Source: JALORV01 sp963766365
GTDB taxonomy: Bacteria; Pseudomonadota; Gammaproteobacteria; Burkholderiales; Burkholderiaceae_F
Length of the DNA: 64,000 nucleotides
Direction of reading: 5' to 3'
NCBI GenBank assembly: GCA_963766365.1
Contig: CAVXZK010000013.1
Location: 1-64,000, forward strand
A program made the position numbers and the translations under genes. This document shows, in pieces, positions 52,572-60,642 of the stretch (the stretch's first letter is position 1; each line of letters opens with the position of its first letter). A model generated the notes under the pieces. It made no database searches, was not told the origin of the DNA, and was given only the letters and a program-made list of their open reading frames with translations.

Positions 52572-53828
52572 ATGGACCGCAGACAATTCATCCAGGCCGG
52601 GGGCGCCGCTGCCCTCAGCTGTACATCGATTTCGACCGCATTCGGGCAGGACAAGACGCCGATCAAGGTCGGCATCCTGCATTCGCTGTCCGGCACGATG
52701 GCCATTTCCGAAACGGCGCTGAAGGAAACGGCGCTGATGACCATCGCCGATATCAACGCCAAGGGTGGCGTCATGGGCCGGCAGATCGAGCCCGTCGTCG
52801 TCGACCCGGCGTCCAACTGGCCGCTGTTTGCCGAAAAGGCACGGCAACTCATCACGCAGGACAAGGTCGTGGCCACGTTCGGGTGCTGGACTTCGGTCTC
52901 GCGCAAGTCGGTCCTGCCAGTCTTTAAGGAACTCAACTCCATTTTGTATTACCCGGTCCAGTACGAGGGAGAGGAACTCGAGAAGAACGTCTTTTACACG
53001 GGTGCGGCACCGAACCAGCAGGCCATCCCCGCCACCGAATACCTGATGAGCAAGGAAGGCGGCGCCGCGAAACGCTTTTTCCTGCTCGGCACCGATTACG
53101 TGTACCCGCGCACGACCAACAAGATCCTGCGCGCGTTCCTCAAGAGCAAAGGGGTCGCGGAGAAGGATATCGAGGAGGTCTATACACCGTTCGGTCACAG
53201 CGATTACCAGACCATCGTCGCGAACATCAAGAAGTTCGCCGCTGGCGGCAAGACCTGCGTGATCTCGACCATCAACGGCGACTCCAACGTTCCTTTCTAC
53301 AAGGAACTCGGCAACGCCGGTCTGAAGGCGAAGGACGTGCCCGTCGTCGCGTTCTCGGTGGGCGAGGAAGAACTGCGCGGCGTCGACACCAAGCCGCTGG
53401 TCGGTCACCTGGCGGCGTGGAACTACTTCATGTCGCTGAAGAATCCGCAGAACGACGCCTTCATCAAGATGTACCGGGACTGGGCCGTGAAGCAGAAGCT
53501 GCCGAATGCCGACAAGGTCGTCACCAACGATCCGATGGAAGCCACCTACGTCGGCATCCACATGTGGAAGCAGGCGGTCGAGAAGGCCAAGTCGGTCGAA
53601 GCCGACAAGGTGATCGCCGCCATGGGCGGGCAATCCTTCGCCGCGCCGTGCGGGTACACGATCAAGATGGACGAAACCAACCACCATCTGTGGAAGCCGG
53701 TCTTCATCGGCGAAGTGCGGGCGGATGGCCAGTTCAACGTGGTGTGGAAGACCAAGGGCCCGGTGCGCGCACAGCCGTGGAGCCCGTTCATCGCGGGCAA
53801 CGAGAAGAAGCCCAACTCACCTGCCTGA
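52572..53828 (+). CDS. urtA: urea ABC transporter substrate-binding protein UrtA
   Basis: Encodes 418 residues. The Tat-like signal DRRQFIQAGGAAALS heads the protein and would export it folded. The mature part follows UrtA/FmdD-type periplasmic-binding sequence: IKVGILHSLSGTMAISE, GGVMGRQIEPVVVDPASNWP, YYPVQYEGEELEKNVFYTGAA and LGTDYVYPRTTNK. It binds urea in the periplasm. It is the first gene of urtABCDE. A GGAGAGAGG ribosome-binding site precedes the ATG. Confidence 0.95.
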   Translation: MDRRQFIQAGGAAALSCTSISTAFGQDKTPIKVGILHSLSGTMAISETALKETALMTIADINAKGGVMGRQIEPVVVDPASNWPLFAEKARQLITQDKVVATFGCWTSVSRKSVLPVFKELNSILYYPVQYEGEELEKNVFYTGAAPNQQAIPATEYLMSKEGGAAKRFFLLGTDYVYPRTTNKILRAFLKSKGVAEKDIEEVYTPFGHSDYQTIVANIKKFAAGGKTCVISTINGDSNVPFYKELGNAGLKAKDVPVVAFSVGEEELRGVDTKPLVGHLAAWNYFMSLKNPQNDAFIKMYRDWAVKQKLPNADKVVTNDPMEATYVGIHMWKQAVEKAKSVEADKVIAAMGGQSFAAPCGYTIKMDETNHHLWKPVFIGEVRADGQFNVVWKTKGPVRAQPWSPFIAGNEKKPNSPA

Positions 53829-53898
53829 GCTAACGGTAAGCGCGCAGGACACCGGTCCCTGGAACGGCGGTGTCCTGCGCGCTACACCGTCACTGCCG

Positions 53899-55512
53899 AT
53901 GCTGCATCGATTCCTGCGCGCTCTCGCCTGCGTGCTGGCGCTCCTCGCGGCGCCGGCATCGGCGGCGCTCGATCCGGCACTCGTCGCTCAACTCGGCGCC
54001 GAGGAGTCGGACACGCGCGTCGAAGCCATCCGCAAGCTCGTTGCCACCGAGGACCCACGTGTCATCGAGATCCTGAAGGCGCTCGACGGTGACGCGCTCG
54101 CGCTGCTGGACAGCGGCAAGCGTGCCGTTATCGTTTCCGGAGGCCAGCTGACCGACGCCGCGACCGGCGCCGCCGCGGGTCCGGCACTCGCCAACCTCGA
54201 AACCATCGTCATCAACAACCGTATCCGCGGTGAAGTCGGCGCCGCGCTGGCGGCGCTGCGTCTGGGCAGCAGCAATCGCGCCGAGCGTCTCGCCGCCGCC
54301 AAGGAACTGCAGGGCTCCGACAACGAGGACGCGCTGCCGATCATCGAGCGCGCGATGGCGAAGGAAGCCGATCCCGAGATCAAGGGCACCCTCGCGCTGG
54401 CCGGCGCGTCGCTGGCGCTCAAGAGCAGCGAGCCGGAGCAGCGCGCCAGGGCGGCCCGCGCCCTGTCCGCCACCGACGACCCGCAGGTGCGGCAGCTGCT
54501 CGCCACGATGCTGGCGCGGCAGGAGGACGGCAGCTTCACGGAAGCCGACGAAAGCGTGCGCGCAGCTGCCCAGGCGTCGCTCAACGAGATCAACGCCCGA
54601 CTGCGCACGACCGAGATTGGAGCGGCGCTCTTCTCGGGACTGAGCCTCGGCTCGATCCTGCTGCTCGCTGCACTCGGACTCGCGATCACCTACGGCCTGA
54701 TGGGCATCATCAACATGGCCCATGGCGAATTCCTGATGATCGGCGCCTATGCGACCTATGTCGTGCAGGGCATCTTCCGCTCCCACTTCCCGGGTGCGTT
54801 CGACTGGTACGTGGTCGCAGCGCTACCGGTCGCCTTCATCGTGACGGCGACGATCGGCATGGCGCTCGAGCGCGGTGTGCTGCGCTGGTTGTATGGCCGT
54901 CCACTCGAAACCTTGCTGACGACCTGGGGCGTGAGCCTGCTGCTGATCCAGGCGTCGCGCACAATCTTTGGAGCGCAGAACGTCGAAGTCGAAAATCCGA
55001 GCTGGCTGTCGGGCGGCATCGCACTGGCCGGCGGCACCGTGTTGCCTTTCAATCGCATCGTCATCGTGGTGTTCGCGCTCGCGGTACTGGCGGCGGTCTG
55101 GCTGATCATCAACCGCACCCGAATGGGGCTCTTCGTACGCGGCGTCACGCAGAACCGCGCGATGGCCAGTTGCACCGGCGTGCCGACCAATCGCGTCGAC
55201 ATGCTGACCTTCGGGCTCGGCTCCGGCGTGGCCGGCCTAGGCGGCGTGGCGCTGTCGCAGATCGGCAACGTCGGGCCGGACCTCGGCCAGAGCTACATCA
55301 TCGACAGTTTCATGGTCGTCGTGCTCGGTGGCGTGGGGCAACTTGCCGGCACCGTGATCGCGGCCTTCAGCCTCGGCTCGATCGCCAAGTTCCTCGAACC
55401 CTGGTCAGGCGCAGTGCTCGCAAAGATCATCGTGCTGGTCTTCATCATTCTCTTCATCCAGAAGCGCCCGCAAGGCCTTTTCGCCTTAAAGGGGCGGAGC
55501 GCCGAAGCATGA
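53899..55512 (+). CDS. urtB: urea ABC transporter permease UrtB
   Basis: Encodes 537 residues. A signal-like N-terminus (LHRFLRALACVLALLAAPASA) and about 220 residues of helical, HEAT-like periplasmic sequence precede the permease domain, as in other UrtB proteins. The branched-chain-type permease (from SLGSILLLAALGLAITYGLMG) has roughly eight helices, including MINMAHGEF-like MAHGEFLMIGAYATYV. The gene follows urtA by 70 bp and overlaps urtC (ATGA). Confidence 0.93.
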   Translation: MLHRFLRALACVLALLAAPASAALDPALVAQLGAEESDTRVEAIRKLVATEDPRVIEILKALDGDALALLDSGKRAVIVSGGQLTDAATGAAAGPALANLETIVINNRIRGEVGAALAALRLGSSNRAERLAAAKELQGSDNEDALPIIERAMAKEADPEIKGTLALAGASLALKSSEPEQRARAARALSATDDPQVRQLLATMLARQEDGSFTEADESVRAAAQASLNEINARLRTTEIGAALFSGLSLGSILLLAALGLAITYGLMGIINMAHGEFLMIGAYATYVVQGIFRSHFPGAFDWYVVAALPVAFIVTATIGMALERGVLRWLYGRPLETLLTTWGVSLLLIQASRTIFGAQNVEVENPSWLSGGIALAGGTVLPFNRIVIVVFALAVLAAVWLIINRTRMGLFVRGVTQNRAMASCTGVPTNRVDMLTFGLGSGVAGLGGVALSQIGNVGPDLGQSYIIDSFMVVVLGGVGQLAGTVIAAFSLGSIAKFLEPWSGAVLAKIIVLVFIILFIQKRPQGLFALKGRSAEA

Positions 55513-56642
55513 CGCGCCTGTTTCCGCTGCGTACCTGGAGCGCGATCCTCGCGGTGACGTCCCTGCTGCTCGTCGTGCTGCCGGTGCTGCACCTCGCGGT
55601 ACCGGAGACCAGCCCGCTGCACGTCTCGAGCTTCTGGATCACGCTGGTCGGAAAGTTCATGTGCTACGCGGTCGTCGCCCTGGCGATGGATCTCATCTGG
55701 GGCTACACCGGGATCCTGTCGCTCGGCCAGGGGCTGTTCTTCGCGCTTGGCGGCTATGTCTTCGGCATGTACCTGATGCGGCAGATCGGGCGCGACGGCG
55801 TCTACAAGAGCGATCTGCCGGATTTCATGGTGTTCCTCGACTGGAAGGAATTCCCCTGGTACTGGGCCTTCAGCGATTCGTTCCTCTGGACGCTAGTCCT
55901 GGTTGCGGCGGTCCCGGGACTCGTGGCCTTCGTCTTCGGCTTCTTCGCGTTCCGCTCGCGCATCAAGGGCGTCTACTTCTCGATCATCACGCAGGCGCTG
56001 ACCTATGCAGCGATGCTGGCGTTCTTCCGCAACGACATGGGCTTCGGAGGCAACAACGGCTTCACCGATTTCAAGCGCATCCTCGGCTTCCCGATCACGG
56101 CGCCCGAAACGCGCACCGCGCTCTACGTGCTGTCCGGCCTGTTGCTGCTCGGATCGCTGGTGCTGGCCCGCTGGATCGTCGCGAGCAAGTTCGGCCGCGT
56201 GCTGACCGCGATCCGCGACCAGGAATCGAGGCTGATGTTCCTCGGTTACCGCACCCTATATTTCAAGCTGGCGATCTGGACGCTGGCGGCGATGATGAGC
56301 GGCATCGCCGGAGCGCTGTACGTGCCGCAGGTGGGCATCATCAATCCAGGCGAGATGAGTCCTGCGAATTCGATCGAGATAGCGATCTGGGCCGCCGTCG
56401 GCGGACGGGGCACGCTGTTCGGGCCCATCCTCGGTGCCTTCACGGTGAATGGCGCGAAAACCTGGTTCACGGTCGCGTATCCGGAACTCTGGCTCTACTT
56501 CCTCGGACTGCTGTTCGTGGGGGTCACGCTGCTGCTGCCGCGCGGACTGATGGGGCTCGCCGAGTTCCTGCGCAGTCGTCGAACCGCCAGCGCCGAGCCC
56601 GCCGCGGCCCTGGACGCCAAGCCCCAAGAGGCGAGCTCGTGA
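55509..56642 (+). CDS. urtC: urea ABC transporter permease UrtC
   Basis: Encodes 377 residues with about nine transmembrane helices. Family stretches are DLIWGYTGILSLGQGLFFALGGY, the LivM-type SLGQG motif, and GGNNGFTDFKRILGFPIT. The C-terminal FTVNGAKTWFTVAYPELWLYFLGLLFVGVTLLLPRG (in parts) is characteristic of UrtC. Its ATG overlaps the urtB stop, and its own stop overlaps the urtD GTG, so the genes are coupled. Confidence 0.94.
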   Translation: MTRLFPLRTWSAILAVTSLLLVVLPVLHLAVPETSPLHVSSFWITLVGKFMCYAVVALAMDLIWGYTGILSLGQGLFFALGGYVFGMYLMRQIGRDGVYKSDLPDFMVFLDWKEFPWYWAFSDSFLWTLVLVAAVPGLVAFVFGFFAFRSRIKGVYFSIITQALTYAAMLAFFRNDMGFGGNNGFTDFKRILGFPITAPETRTALYVLSGLLLLGSLVLARWIVASKFGRVLTAIRDQESRLMFLGYRTLYFKLAIWTLAAMMSGIAGALYVPQVGIINPGEMSPANSIEIAIWAAVGGRGTLFGPILGAFTVNGAKTWFTVAYPELWLYFLGLLFVGVTLLLPRGLMGLAEFLRSRRTASAEPAAALDAKPQEASS

Positions 56643-57466
56643 GCGAACCGGCGATCCACGCGCCGTCGGGCAGCGGCGAGGTGACCGGCTATGGTCACGT
56701 CCTCAAGCAAGATAAGGTCGACACCTCGCACGGGCCCATCCTGTACCTCGAGGACATCACGGTCAGCTTCGACGGCTTCAAGGCGCTCAACCAGTTGAGC
56801 CTGACGATCGAGCGCGGCGAACTGCGCTGCGTCATCGGCCCCAACGGCGCTGGCAAAACGACGATGATGGACGTCATCACCGGCAAGACGCGACCCGAGT
56901 CCGGCACTGCCTTTTTCGGGCAAACCTTCGATCTCGCACGGCTCCCTGAAACTGAAATCGCCCGGCTCGGTATTGGCCGCAAGTTCCAGAAGCCGACAGT
57001 ATTCGAGAGCCACACGGTGTTCGAAAATCTCGAACTGGCGATGAAGACGGACAAGCGCGTCCGACCGACACTGCTGGCGCGGCTTTCACCCTCCCAGCGC
57101 GACCTGATCGCGCGCACGCTGAAGACCATCCGGCTCGACGGCCAGCAGCAGCGGCCGGCCGGGTTGTTGTCGCACGGACAGAAGCAGTGGCTCGAGATCG
57201 GCATGCTGCTCGTGCAGGAACCCGAGCTGATCCTGCTCGATGAGCCGGTCGCCGGCATGACCGATGCCGAGACCGACCGCACCGCCGAACTGATCCTCGA
57301 ACTCGAAGACAGCCACTCGATCATGGTGGTCGAGCACGACATGGACTTCGTCAATCGCATCGCGCGAACCGTCACGGTGCTGCATGAAGGCAGCGTCCTG
57401 GCGGAGGGCCCGATGAACGTCGTGCAGAACGATGAGCGGGTCATCGAGGTGTACCTTGGACGCTGA
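56639..57466 (+). CDS. urtD: urea ABC transporter ATP-binding protein UrtD
   Basis: Encodes 275 residues from a GTG overlapping urtC (GTGA). Walker A is CVIGPNGAGKTTMMDV, the signature is LLSHGQKQWLEIGMLL (LSHGQ in place of LSGGQ, normal for UrtD), Walker B is ELILLDEPVAGM, and the H-loop is MVVEHDMDFV. The N-terminal 40 residues are an extra polar segment. A mobile-looking repeat separates it from urtE by 500 bp. Confidence 0.94.
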   Translation: MSEPAIHAPSGSGEVTGYGHVLKQDKVDTSHGPILYLEDITVSFDGFKALNQLSLTIERGELRCVIGPNGAGKTTMMDVITGKTRPESGTAFFGQTFDLARLPETEIARLGIGRKFQKPTVFESHTVFENLELAMKTDKRVRPTLLARLSPSQRDLIARTLKTIRLDGQQQRPAGLLSHGQKQWLEIGMLLVQEPELILLDEPVAGMTDAETDRTAELILELEDSHSIMVVEHDMDFVNRIARTVTVLHEGSVLAEGPMNVVQNDERVIEVYLGR

Positions 57467-57966
57467 GCCTCTCCTCCGTGCTCTGCGCGGCCGCCGCGCA
57501 GAACTTGTTCGCGCTGCGCGCGGGGCTGGTCGTCTTTCTTCCGAGCCGCGCTTCAGGGCCGCGCGGCCCGTTACTTTCTTTGACTTGGCAAAGAAAGTAA
57601 CCAAAGAGAAAGCCGCGCCTACGAAGGCGCCCTGCGGGTGCCCTGTGCTGCTCGGGGACGCCGCGGCGTTACGGGGCGGCGGCGGGGCCGTGCCGGGCGC
57701 GTGTCTGAGCCCGTGGCGCGGCGTAGCCGCGATCGGGCGAGTTTCGCGCACGGCCCGCTGACGCCCTGCAGCGCAAGGGCAGCCGGAGCGTCAGCGCAGG
57801 CCGGCCTCGTGCGGTCGCCTTTCTTTGGTGACTTTCTTTGGCGAAGCAAAGAAAGTCACTCGCCGCCGGGCGACTCCCGGCTCGATCATTTGAGCGGCGA
57901 CAGGGCTTGCCGCGCAGCGGCACGGTTCCACAGCTTCGCGCGCAGCGCAAAGAAAGAGTGCGCAGC
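57467..57966. other. 500-bp gap between urtD and urtE
   Basis: No credible gene lies here; the open frames are repeat artefacts. The gap contains the MITE-like element at 57571-57859, and a third partial copy of its arm (CAAAGAAAGAG) at 57948-57958, just before the urtE start. That AAGAG may also serve as the urtE ribosome-binding site. I see no strong promoter. Confidence 0.7.
57571..57859. repeat. MITE-like intergenic repeat with hairpin ends
   Basis: Two imperfectly inverted copies of the same hairpin bound a GC-rich core of about 225 bp. The left end is TTACTTTCTTTG / CAAAGAAAGTAA (12-bp perfect arms, 57571-57582 and 57589-57600). The right end is GTGACTTTCTTTG / CAAAGAAAGTCAC (13-bp perfect arms, 57828-57840 and 57847-57859). 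A related CAAAGAAAG repeat flanks each. It has no transposase, so any movement would need one in trans. Elements of this look are scattered in many proteobacteria and produce spurious Lys/Arg-rich ORFs; that part is from memory. It has split urtD from urtE. Confidence 0.75.
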
Positions 57967-58665
57967 ATGCTGACCATCGAGAACCTCAACCAGTACTACG
58001 GCGGCAGCCACATCCTGCGCGACGTGTCGCTCGAAGTGCGCTCGGCCGCATGCACGGTGCTGCTGGGCCGCAACGGCGTCGGCAAGACAACGTTGCTGAA
58101 GACCATCATGGGTCTGGTTGGCGCTCGCAGTGGAGCGCTGCGCCTCGATGGAGTTGACCTGGCACCGATGCCGCCCTATCAGCGCGTCCGTGCCGGCATC
58201 GGCTACGTGCCTCAGGGCCGGGAGATCTTCAATCGACTGACCGTCGAGGAAAACCTGATGATGGGCCTGGCTCCCGTCTCGGGGGCCGGGGCGAGTCGCA
58301 TCCCCGAGCACATCTTCGAACTGTTCCCGGTGCTGAAGAAAATGCTGAAGCGGCGCGGCGGCGATCTCTCTGGCGGGCAGCAGCAGCAGCTGGCGATCGG
58401 GCGTGCGCTGGCGGCCGGCCCAAAGCTGCTGATTCTCGATGAACCCACCGAGGGCATTCAGCCGTCGATCATCAAGGAGATCGGCGCGGTGATCCGCATG
58501 CTGGTCACCGAGAAGAAGATGGCGGTGCTGCTGGTGGAGCAGTACTACGACTTCGCCGAGTCGCTCGCCGATTCGTACGCCGTGATGTCGCGGGGACAGG
58601 TCACCCACCGGGGCAGCGGCGCACGGATGAGGGAGGAGAATGTCGTCGGACTTCTCGCCATCTGA
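57967..58665 (+). CDS. urtE: urea ABC transporter ATP-binding protein UrtE
   Basis: Encodes 232 residues. Walker A is LLGRNGVGKTTLLKT, the Q-loop region has IGYVPQGREIFNRLTVEENL, the signature is LSGGQQQQLAIGRAL, and Walker B is LLILDEPTEGIQPSI, the latter typical of UrtE. It pairs with UrtD in the LivG/LivF-like ATPase dimer. It is separated from urtD by a repeat-bearing gap. The transporter is complete, but no urease genes are in the window. Confidence 0.94.
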   Translation: MLTIENLNQYYGGSHILRDVSLEVRSAACTVLLGRNGVGKTTLLKTIMGLVGARSGALRLDGVDLAPMPPYQRVRAGIGYVPQGREIFNRLTVEENLMMGLAPVSGAGASRIPEHIFELFPVLKKMLKRRGGDLSGGQQQQLAIGRALAAGPKLLILDEPTEGIQPSIIKEIGAVIRMLVTEKKMAVLLVEQYYDFAESLADSYAVMSRGQVTHRGSGARMREENVVGLLAI

Positions 58666-58896
58666 GCCATAGCGGCCCTTAGAACACCATGTGCGACGGT
58701 CAAGCCTCCGCCCGGCACGCATTGCTCAAGACGCACTGACAAACCTGAAGACCGACGCCGGCCTGGGCGCGGCGATCGACTTCTTCGAACGACAGCAACT
58801 GCTGATCGTCGCGTAATGCGAGCAGTCATTCGCGAAAACCCTCGGTGGCGGCCGCGCCTTGTGGAGGGGTGACCGGTCCCGCGGTACCATGGCCAA
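58666..58896 (+). other. region after urtE, with a short coding remnant
   Basis: A frame at about 58691-58816 (from a GTG) reads ...IAQDALTNLKTDAGLG, then AAIDFFERQQLLIVA, and stops at TAA. It looks protein-like for its last 30 residues but has no ribosome-binding site, and I do not recognise a family. It could be the degraded end of a gene. The rest holds no clear gene; a promoter for the metal-efflux genes may lie here but was not identified. Confidence 0.3.
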
Positions 58897-59250
58897 ATGG
58901 GTCGCCGCTTCCTCATCTGCTTGCTCTCGCTCGCCTTCGCGTGGCAATCGGCCCCGCTCGTGCGCGCCGGCACGGTGTTCGGGGCTAGCGGCAACTTCGA
59001 GCACGCCGTGATGCACTGGATCGAGTCGGCGCATCACCACCACGGGGACGGTGCCTACCACCAAGACACTTCCGGCGAGTCGACACAGCACGTTGTGGCG
59101 GACCACTCAGCGGGGTCGGCGACACCGCCGTCCGGGGAGCGTCCTCACGCGCTGGAAGTCGTAACTGGCCCGGCGCTGGCGCACGTGTCATTCACCGGGC
59201 CGCCGCCCGTGCTCGAAGGGCCGCTGCGCCCACCTCGAATCGTTTCCTGA
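58897..59250 (+). CDS. small exported histidine-rich protein at the head of the metal-efflux operon
   Basis: Encodes 117 residues. A signal peptide (GRRFLICLLSLAFAWQSAPLVRA) is followed by a His-rich metal-binding-like stretch (HAVMHWIESAHHHHGDGAYH, then QHVVADHS). The C-terminal half is Pro/Gly-rich. It is probably periplasmic and may buffer metal ions or act as a chaperone for the efflux system. It heads the RND operon, with 126 bp to the outer-membrane gene. Similar small DUF2946-like proteins precede cus/czc clusters. Its exact family is unrecognised. Confidence 0.6.
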   Translation: MGRRFLICLLSLAFAWQSAPLVRAGTVFGASGNFEHAVMHWIESAHHHHGDGAYHQDTSGESTQHVVADHSAGSATPPSGERPHALEVVTGPALAHVSFTGPPPVLEGPLRPPRIVS

Positions 59251-59376
59251 CGTCCCGGTCTGCCGACGTTGATCGGCGACCGACCGCTTCCGACTGACTG
59301 CTGGCCATGCTGCTTTCCGCAGCTCATGGCCACGGCGCGCCGAGGACATGCACGCGCCGGAGCCTCAGGAGACTCG

Positions 59377-60642
59377 ATGATTACTGCCAAGACAATGGTG
59401 CTCGCCGCGCTCGTCGCTGCGCTCGCCCGTCCTCCAGCGTGGGCCCAGGCCGATGTGCGCGAGCGATCGCCCGCCGTCGCCGGCGCGGAACTACAGCGCA
59501 CCGTGCCGCTGCGGGCGGCAGTCGAAGCCGCCTGGCAGCGCACCGTGGCTGTCCGCGAATCCGAGGGACAGCGCAAGCGCGCAGAGGCCGGACAGGCCGC
59601 GGCCTCCAGTTACTGGGCGGCACCGCCTTCCCTCGAACTCGCCGTGCGGGATGATCGCCTGATGACCGATGCCGGCGAGCGCGAGACCACGCTCGGCGTA
59701 GCGTGGCCGCTGCTGCTGCCCGGGCAGCGCGCGGCGCGGGCCAAGCTCGCCGATGGCGATGTGGCGCTCGCCGACGATGCACTGGCCGCGGCGCGGCTGC
59801 GTCTGGCCGGCGAAGTACGCGAAGCGGCCTGGTCGCTCGCAGAGCACCGTGCCGAAGTCGCATTGGCTGAGGCGACGGTCAAGACTCTCGAAGCGGTTGC
59901 CGACGATGTCGACCGTCGCGTCCGCGCGGGCGACCTGGCACGCGTTGACGCGCTGGCAGCACGCGCCGAGTGGCTGAACGCCACGACGCAGCGGTCCGAA
60001 GTCCAGCAGCGCTGGCTCGCTGCCCGCAGCCGCTGGACGACCCTCACCGGCCTTGACGCGCTGCCGGCGATCGACCTGGAGCCGGTCGGTCCCGTGCCGG
60101 CCGATCCGCTCGCGGCACATCCTGACCTGAGGCTGGCGTACGCAAGCAGCGATCAGGCACGCCGCAAGCTCGATCTGCTGCGCTCCTCGAGGCGGGACGC
60201 ACCTGAGCTGACGATGGGCGTGCGCCAGGACATTCCGTCGCGCGGCGAGGCGGCCAACTACAGCCTGCTCGTCGGCCTGCGCGTTCCCTTCGGTCCGGAC
60301 GACCGCAACCGGCCGCTCGAGACCGCAGCGCTCGGCGAACTCGATACCGCGGAAACGCTGCAGGCACGCATGCGCGACCGCCTCAGTGCGGACATCGCGC
60401 TGGCCCGCGAACGTGCGCAGCAGGCCGAGCGCCAGCTCGAAGCGGAGCGTGAACGGGCCTCACTGCTGCGCGAACGTGCCCAGTTGATCGACAAGTCCTT
60501 CCGGGCCGGTGAATCCTCGTTGCCGGAGCTCCTGCGCGCCCTGTCGGCCTCGGCCCAGGCCGAGGCGGCACTCGCGCGCCAGCAGGCCGCGCTCGGACTC
60601 GCCCGTGCGCGGGTCAACCAGTCACTTGGATTGCTGCCATGA
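59377..60642 (+). CDS. outer-membrane efflux (TolC/CusC-like) protein
   Basis: Encodes 421 residues, with a signal peptide (MVLAALVAALARPPAWAQA). Paired OEP repeats are helical with many Ala/Glu/Arg, for example LRAAVEAAWQRTVAVRESEGQRKRAEAGQ and a second copy from DPLAAHPDLRLAYASSDQARRKLDLL. The ATG at 59377 follows a TCAGGAGA site, and the upstream frame is non-homologous. It forms the outer-membrane channel of the adjacent heavy-metal RND pump. Its stop overlaps the adaptor start. Confidence 0.87.
   Translation: MITAKTMVLAALVAALARPPAWAQADVRERSPAVAGAELQRTVPLRAAVEAAWQRTVAVRESEGQRKRAEAGQAAASSYWAAPPSLELAVRDDRLMTDAGERETTLGVAWPLLLPGQRAARAKLADGDVALADDALAAARLRLAGEVREAAWSLAEHRAEVALAEATVKTLEAVADDVDRRVRAGDLARVDALAARAEWLNATTQRSEVQQRWLAARSRWTTLTGLDALPAIDLEPVGPVPADPLAAHPDLRLAYASSDQARRKLDLLRSSRRDAPELTMGVRQDIPSRGEAANYSLLVGLRVPFGPDDRNRPLETAALGELDTAETLQARMRDRLSADIALARERAQQAERQLEAERERASLLRERAQLIDKSFRAGESSLPELLRALSASAQAEAALARQQAALGLARARVNQSLGLLP

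Noticed and set aside
57432..57989. Several Arg/Ala-rich open frames between urtD and urtE
   Set aside because: They arise from the hairpin repeats and GC-rich filler; no conserved motif.
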